DNA from: an uncultured Clostridium sp. | Lineage (GTDB): Bacteria > Bacillota > Clostridia > TANB77 > CAG-508 | Length of the DNA: 8,996 bases | Reading direction: 5' to 3' | NCBI GenBank assembly: GCA_900553365.1 | Contig: USDL01000031.1 | Coordinates: 1-8,996 of the forward strand | The notes under the pieces: generated by a model | Seen by the model: the letters and a program-made list of their open reading frames with translations, nothing else | Told to the model about the DNA's origin: nothing | Databases searched by the model: none | Position numbers and translations under genes: made by a program | Shown here: in pieces, positions 6,017 through 8,996 of the stretch | Layout of the letters: every line of letters begins with the position of its first letter | Numbering within the stretch: position 1 is the first letter of the stretch

Positions 6017-7306
6017 TTATATGTTTTTTAATGCTCTTTGAGCCATTTTCTCATATCTTTGCTGTTTATCTCTTATCTTTTCTTCAAGTGGTGGTAATAT
6101 TCCAAAATTTGCATTCATTGGTTGAAAGTTTTTATTTGGTGTTTGTATGTAATCTGCTAATGCTCCTATTACTGTTTCTTTTGGAAATGTCTTTTTTTCT
6201 TCTTTTCTATATTGCAAACTTGCATTTATTCCTGCAACTAATCCAGATGAAATTGATTCAACATAGCCTTCAACCCCTGTTATTTGACCTGCAAAATATA
6301 TGTTTTTATTATTTTTTAAATTATATGTGTTATCCAATAATTCTGGCGAATTAATAAAAGTATTTCTGTGCATTACACCATATTTAACAAACTCTGCATT
6401 TTTAAGCCCTGGAATTAGTGAAAATACTCTTTTTTGTTCTCCAAATTTTAAATTTGTTTGAAATCCAACCATATTATATAATGTTCCTTCACTATTATCC
6501 TGTCTTAATTGTATTATTGCGTATGGTTTTGTTCCTGTTCTTGGATCTATAAAGCCTACTGGTTTTAATGGGCCAAATCTTATTGTGTCTTCTCCTCTTT
6601 TTGCCATTATTTCTATTGGCATACAGCCTTCAAAAATTTCCTTTTTTTCGAATTCGTGCAATGTTACAACCTCTGCATTTACAAGTTCATTATAGAATTG
6701 CAAATATTCTTCCTTATTCATTGGAAGATTTATATAACTGCTATCCCCTTCTTTGCCATATCTATCGCCATAGAAAGCAATATTAAAGTTTATGCTATCT
6801 TTTTCAATTATTGGTGCTGCTGCATCATAAAATGCTAATCTATCTTTTCCTGTTATATTTATTATTTGTTCCGCCATTGTTTTAGATGTTAAAGGTCCTG
6901 TTGCTATTACAGTTATTCCATTCTCACTTTCTATTTTTTCACATTCCTTATGTATTACTTCTATGTTTGGATTACTTTCTATTTGCTCATTTACCATTTT
7001 TGAAAAAGCTTCTCTGTCTACTGCTAGTGCCTGTCCTGCTGGTACCTTAGTTTCATCTGCTATTTTTATTAATAGTGAATCTAATCTTCTTAATTCTTCT
7101 TTAAGAAGACCACAAGCATTTGTTCTGCTATTAGATTTGAAAGAATTACTGCAAACTATTTCTGCTAAATTTGGATTTGAATGTGCTGGTGAAAATTTTT
7201 CTGGTTTCATCTCATATAGTTTTACTTTTATTCCTCTTTTTGCAATCTGGTATGCAGCCTCTGAGCCTGCTAAGCCTCCTCCTATTACTGTTACAAAATC
7301 ATTCAT
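6017..7306 (-). CDS. trmFO: Methylenetetrahydrofolate-tRNA-(uracil-5-)-methyltransferase TrmFO
   Basis: 429 aa. FAD enzyme that makes 5-methyluridine at position 54 of the tRNA T-loop, with methylenetetrahydrofolate as carbon donor; typical of Bacillota in place of SAM-dependent TrmA. The FAD dinucleotide motif VIGGGLAGSEAA is at residues 7-18. C52 (IVCSNSF) and C228 (FEGCMPIE) match the two cysteines C53 and C226 known to matter in B. subtilis TrmFO. GPLKPVGF, YFAGQITGVEGYVES and the C-terminal MNANFGILPPLE are further family blocks. Start ATG 7306 has AAAAGGAG 8 bases upstream; a longer in-frame start at 7336 would place this site inside the gene and is rejected. No clear promoter is visible in the short gap after rplT. 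Confidence 0.95.
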   Translation of the reverse strand: MNDFVTVIGGGLAGSEAAYQIAKRGIKVKLYEMKPEKFSPAHSNPNLAEIVCSNSFKSNSRTNACGLLKEELRRLDSLLIKIADETKVPAGQALAVDREAFSKMVNEQIESNPNIEVIHKECEKIESENGITVIATGPLTSKTMAEQIINITGKDRLAFYDAAAPIIEKDSINFNIAFYGDRYGKEGDSSYINLPMNKEEYLQFYNELVNAEVVTLHEFEKKEIFEGCMPIEIMAKRGEDTIRFGPLKPVGFIDPRTGTKPYAIIQLRQDNSEGTLYNMVGFQTNLKFGEQKRVFSLIPGLKNAEFVKYGVMHRNTFINSPELLDNTYNLKNNKNIYFAGQITGVEGYVESISSGLVAGINASLQYRKEEKKTFPKETVIGALADYIQTPNKNFQPMNANFGILPPLEEKIRDKQQRYEKMAQRALKNI

Positions 7307-7322
7307 AAAGTTCTCCTTTTCT

Positions 7323-7350
7323 ATGTCAAAAAACATTCTTTAATTGACAT
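7323..7350. repeat. Inverted repeat upstream of trmFO
   Basis: Perfect 7-bp arms ATGTCAA (7323-7329) / TTGACAT (7344-7350) around 14 bases, ending just before the trmFO ribosome-binding site. It could be an operator or a leader hairpin; in AT-rich DNA it may be chance. Confidence 0.35.
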
Positions 7351-7359
7351 TTACATATT

Positions 7360-7393
7360 AAAAAAGCGTTTCTAGATATAGAAACGTTTTTTT
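7360..7393. terminator. Intrinsic terminator of the infC-rpmI-rplT operon
   Basis: Stem CGTTTCTA (7367-7374) / TAGAAACG (7379-7386) with 4-base loop, extended by A/T pairs around a bulged G. On the minus strand it is followed by CTTTTTT. It starts 12 bases after the rplT stop codon. Confidence 0.88.
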
Positions 7394-7404
7394 AATTAAA
7401 TTTC

Positions 7405-7752
7405 TTATACGTTTGCACTTTTAACTAATTCAGCAAATGCTTTGCTATCATTTACAGCTAATTCTGCTAACATTTTTCTGTTTATTGAAACATTATTTTT
7501 CTTTAATCCTGCCATTAATTTGCTATATGTTGTTCCATTCATTCTTGCTGCAGCATTTATTCTTGTGATCCATAATTTTCTAAAATCACTCTTTTTATCT
7601 TTTCTTCCAACATAAGCATAAGACATTGATTTTAATACTGCTTGTTTTGCATTTCTAAATCTAATGCTTTTTGCTCCAAAATATCCTTTTGCTTGTTTTA
7701 AAACTTTTTTATGTTTTTTTCTTGTACTAATTGCTGATTTAACTCTTGCCAT
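7405..7752 (-). CDS. rplT: 50S ribosomal protein L20
   Basis: 115 aa, standard length. Basic N-terminal tail MARVKSAISTRKKHKKVLK followed by AKGYFGAKS, the RNA-binding extension needed early in large-subunit assembly, then the globular domain with DFRKLWITRINAAAR and MNGTTYSKLMAGL. In Firmicutes L20 also represses its own operon by binding the leader RNA (family knowledge), and a fitting leader is present upstream of infC. GGAGGAAAATAAT precedes the ATG; 19 bases separate it from rpmI, which carries an almost identical start region. Confidence 0.97.
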   Translation of the reverse strand: MARVKSAISTRKKHKKVLKQAKGYFGAKSIRFRNAKQAVLKSMSYAYVGRKDKKSDFRKLWITRINAAARMNGTTYSKLMAGLKKNNVSINRKMLAELAVNDSKAFAELVKSANV

Positions 7753-7771
7753 ATTATTTTCCTCCTTCTAA

Positions 7772-7975
7772 TTAATTTCCATAAGGTAACAATTTTTTGA
7801 TTCCTGCTTCGCATGTTTTATCTGCATAAGCATTTTGAATTTTTCCTGATTTTTTTTGTCTTGTTGTTTTATTCCCTAAAAGATGTCTTCTGTTTGATTT
7901 TGTTCTTTTAACTTTTCCTGTTGCTGTGTATGAATATCTTTTTGCAGCAGCTTTGTTTGTTTTTAACTTTGCCAT
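7772..7975 (-). CDS. rpmI: 50S ribosomal protein L35
   Basis: 67 aa, about the family length of 64-66. Highly basic, with MAKLKTNKAAAKRYSYTATGKVKR at the N-terminus (shown here in overlapping parts: MAKLKTNKAAAKR, then TGKVKR), RRHLLGNKTTRQKK in the middle and a C-terminal helix ending LLPYGN. It sits between infC and rplT in the conserved order. GGGAGGAAAATAAT is the ribosome-binding site; the gap to infC is 21 bases. Confidence 0.96.
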   Translation of the reverse strand: MAKLKTNKAAAKRYSYTATGKVKRTKSNRRHLLGNKTTRQKKSGKIQNAYADKTCEAGIKKLLPYGN

Positions 7976-7996
7976 ATTATTTTCCTCCCTTTAATT

Positions 7997-8506
7997 TTAT
8001 TTACTAGGTGCTAAGATAATAAACATATTTTTTCCTTCTAAGAACGGTTTTTTCTCTACTGTTGAAGAATCTTTAAGTTCTTCTATAAATTTGTTTAATA
8101 CATCCTCACCTGATTTTACATAGTTAACTTCTCTACCTCTAAATCTTACTGTTATTCTTACTTTATTTCCATCCTCTAAAAATTTCTTTGCATTTTTTGC
8201 TTTAAAAGTAAAATCATGTATTTCAATGTTTGGTGTTACTCTTATTTCTTTACATTCTACTGTTTTTTGTTTCTTTCTAGATTCTTTTTCTCTTTTAGCT
8301 TGTTCAAATTTGTGCTTTCCATAGTTCATTATTTTACAAACTGGATTATCACTATTACCTGAAACCAAAACTAAATCTAGATTTTTTGACACTGCCATTT
8401 CAATAGCTTTATTTGTTGGTAACTTACCTACTTTTTGTCCTTGTTCATCAATTACTTGAACCTCTCTAAAACGTATTTGTTCATTGACTGGTAATTCTTG
8501 TTTTAT
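7997..8506 (-). CDS. infC: Translation initiation factor IF-3, apparently starting at AUA
   Basis: 169 aa. Binds the 30S subunit, keeps it apart from 50S and rejects wrong start codons. N-domain: LPVNEQIRFREVQVIDEQG and NLDLVLVSGNSDNPVCKIMNYGKHKFEQ; lysine-rich linker; C-domain: KEIRVTPNIEIHDFTFKAKNAKKFL, VRFRGREV and a C-terminal IILAPSK. There is no ATG in a sensible place. The strong GGGGG(TG) site at 8513-8519 is 8 bases before ATA 8504-8506, and starting there gives xKQELPVNEQIR, which aligns residue for residue with B. subtilis IF-3, whose start is AUU. The in-frame GTG at 8515 overlaps the ribosome-binding site and is less likely. A non-AUG start lets IF-3 limit its own synthesis. First gene of the operon with rpmI and rplT. 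Confidence 0.93.
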   Translation of the reverse strand: MKQELPVNEQIRFREVQVIDEQGQKVGKLPTNKAIEMAVSKNLDLVLVSGNSDNPVCKIMNYGKHKFEQAKREKESRKKQKTVECKEIRVTPNIEIHDFTFKAKNAKKFLEDGNKVRITVRFRGREVNYVKSGEDVLNKFIEELKDSSTVEKKPFLEGKNMFIILAPSK

Positions 8507-8519
8507 ATTATTCACCCCC

Positions 8520-8548
8520 AAAAAAATAACTTGTTTTAAGAAACAAGT
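8520..8548 (-). terminator. Attenuator terminator in the infC leader
   Basis: On the minus strand, 8-bp stem ACTTGTTT (8548-8541) / AAACAAGT (8536-8529), loop CTTA, then TATTTTTTT ending next to the GGGGG ribosome-binding site. A terminator directly before the start of an essential operon implies conditional read-through. Confidence 0.8.
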
Positions 8549-8642
8549 AATCCACATATATACATTTTTATTATTTTAAAAGTATATGACCTTTTCCTAA
8601 ATAGTTAAGGTGAGAAGTGGATAACTTCCTCTTTGATACCTT
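8520..8642 (-). promoter_or_regulatory. infC-rpmI-rplT leader with alternative structures (L20-leader type)
   Basis: Structure A: an upstream hairpin AAGGT/ACCTT (8642-8638 with 8611-8607) enclosing GAGGAAGT/ACTTCTC (8631-8624 with 8618-8612), plus the terminator at 8529-8548. Structure B: AAGTTATCCAC (8627-8617) pairs with GTGGATTACTT (8555-8545), 10 of 11 positions. It uses part of the upstream hairpin and most of the terminator's left arm, so A and B exclude each other. A further stem CATATAC/GTATATG can form between them. In B. subtilis the same operon is controlled by L20 stabilising the terminated form; control by L20 here is inferred from gene content and position, not from a recognised binding site. 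Confidence 0.65.
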
Positions 8643-8645
8643 AAT

Positions 8646-8674
8646 AGTTTACTACATTTTTCCATAAAAGTCAA
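8646..8674 (-). promoter_or_regulatory. Promoter of the infC-rpmI-rplT operon
   Basis: Minus strand: -35 TTGACT (8669-8674), 17-bp spacer, -10 TAAACT (8646-8651). The expected start of transcription is about 8638-8640, just where the leader's first stem begins. The outer two bases of the -35 overlap the 13-bp inverted repeat upstream. Confidence 0.75.
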
Positions 8675-8703
8675 TAGTTTGGAGAAAAAATCTCCAAACT
8701 ATT
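8673..8703 (-). terminator. Perfect 13-bp hairpin, probable terminator of the partial upstream gene
   Basis: AATAGTTTGGAGA (8673-8685) / TCTCCAAACTATT (8691-8703) with a 5-base loop that is all T on the minus strand. The T-tail is poor: GACTTTT follows on the minus strand and ATTCATATT on the plus strand. It overlaps the infC -35 by two bases, so it could also influence that promoter. Confidence 0.5.
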
Positions 8704-8721
8704 CATATTATCCACTATCTC

Positions 8722-8737
8722 GCTAAGGTTACTTAGC
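8722..8737. repeat. Short inverted repeat 3
   Basis: GCTAAG (8722-8727) / CTTAGC (8732-8737) with a 4-base loop, immediately adjoining the next inverted repeat. Confidence 0.5.
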
Positions 8738-8769
8738 TTCGAAGTAGCCTTCCCTAAAACTACTTCGAA
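8738..8769. repeat. Inverted repeat 2 downstream of the variable-protein gene
   Basis: Perfect 10-bp arms TTCGAAGTAG (8738-8747) / CTACTTCGAA (8760-8769), loop of 12 bases. No T-tail follows on either strand, so it is not an ordinary terminator. Confidence 0.65.
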
Positions 8770-8781
8770 ATATTTAATTAC

Positions 8782-8810
8782 TGTATCGCCTGCAAGCTTA
8801 CAGCGATACA
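8782..8810. repeat. Inverted repeat 1 spanning the stop codon of the variable-protein gene
   Basis: Perfect 8-bp arms TGTATCGC (8782-8789) / GCGATACA (8803-8810), prolonged inward by CTG/CAG around an AAGCTT core with a bulge. The stop codon TAA (8800-8798) is in the loop region. The position, at the 3' end of a suspected variable region, resembles the hairpin found after variable regions in diversity-generating retroelements, although the loop is longer than the 4-base loops described there. Confidence 0.6.
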
Positions 8811-8996
8811 TAAAGTGCTGAACGGAAGGAAATGTTGTAGTAGCTGCTGTCTGCTGAATCGTCGGCGCGAGTGTAGGCTGGAGTGTCGAAGGCAGTGTGG
8901 TTGTAATGACCGCCCCTGTTAACTCGAGTGCTCGAAGAAGGAGACTCTGTTGTCCATTCCCAGCAATTGCCTGCAAGGTCATATATATTGTTTTTC
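8798..8996 (-). CDS. Formylglycine-generating-enzyme-like (SUMF1/C-type-lectin fold) protein, C-terminal part; suspected DGR variable protein
   Basis: The frame is open at the right edge and stops at TAA 8800-8798; 65 residues are visible and the start is outside. The peptide runs NNIYDLAGNCWEWTTE, then TRVNRGGHYN, then PAYTRADDSADSSYYNISFR and ends SALYVSL. The order (Y)D-x-x-GN-x-WEW ... R-x-x-RGG-x-Y ... FR-x-x-L-Y is the C-terminal signature of FGE-sulfatase (SUMF1) domains, a C-type-lectin fold. The segment lacks enough context to say whether the protein is a secreted or surface binder, and no formylglycine-forming activity should be assumed. Codons 13-49 of the final 61 end in C 20 times out of 37, and those 111 bases hold only 28 adenines, against AT-ending, A-rich codons in all neighbouring genes. 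This suits a region rewritten by adenine-specific mutagenesis of AAC-rich template. A different frame over the same bases gives a longer but unrecognisable peptide. Confidence 0.82.
   Translation of the reverse strand, partial: KNNIYDLAGNCWEWTTESPSSSTRVNRGGHYNHTAFDTPAYTRADDSADSSYYNISFRSALYVSL

Noticed and set aside
8671..8982. A 103-codon minus-strand frame beginning with ATG at 8982
   Set aside because: No ribosome-binding site precedes it and the peptide (repetitive Thr/Leu/Pro stretches) is unrecognisable. The frame one base away encodes an unmistakable SUMF1 C-terminus through 8798, so the first two thirds are a shadow. Whether the last ~40 codons are coding cannot be shown.
1..8996. DGR template repeat, reverse transcriptase, CRISPR array, transposase or tRNA inside the window
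   Set aside because: No second copy of the 8800-8950 segment, no YxDD-type reverse transcriptase frame, no regularly spaced repeats, no transposase and no cloverleaf were found on either strand by eye.

Overview
The window reads as chromosomal DNA of a very AT-rich Bacillota, most likely an uncultured clostridium. The support is: strong GGAGG ribosome-binding sites, near-consensus TTGACA/TATAAT promoters, AT-ending codons, an infC-rpmI-rplT operon with an attenuated leader, a folate-dependent TrmFO, a Firmicutes-type 6S RNA and a DUF1292 protein. No species call is possible from the sequence alone.

Layout. 1-68: the 3' end of rpsI (ribosomal protein S9), with a terminator shared with the convergent operon that follows. 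144-2271 (minus): a three-gene iron-sulfur operon of a DtxR/MntR-like regulator, iscS and iscU, with overlapping genes, one strong promoter and a palindromic operator abutting the -10 box. 2282-2700 (minus): a DUF1292 gene with its own terminator and promoter. 2742-2993 (minus): a 6S RNA gene. 3084-4594 (plus): pncB (nicotinate phosphoribosyltransferase), broken by one extra base near its 3' end. 4606-4926 (minus): a small single-pass membrane protein with its own promoter. 4936-5959 (minus): prs (PRPP synthase), which makes the substrate used by PncB. 6017-7306 (minus): trmFO. 7360-8674 (minus): the infC-rpmI-rplT translation operon, with an apparent AUA start codon for infC and a terminator/antiterminator leader resembling the L20-controlled leaders of Firmicutes.

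8673-8996 is different in character. A partial minus-strand gene runs in from beyond the window edge and stops at 8798. It encodes the C-terminus of a formylglycine-generating-enzyme-like (SUMF1, C-type-lectin fold) protein. Its last ~40 codons are rich in NNC codons and poor in adenine, unlike every other gene here. That is the pattern expected of the variable region of a diversity-generating retroelement (DGR) target. Three inverted repeats follow immediately, one spanning the stop codon. No reverse transcriptase or template repeat is in the window, so the DGR assignment is an inference, but it is the most interesting lead.

Other leads: the isc-linked regulator has lost nearly all canonical metal ligands yet carries a C-terminal Cys cluster and faces a DtxR-box-like operator, so it may be a replacement for the Rrf2-type regulator IscR; the pncB frameshift; and the infC start codon and leader.
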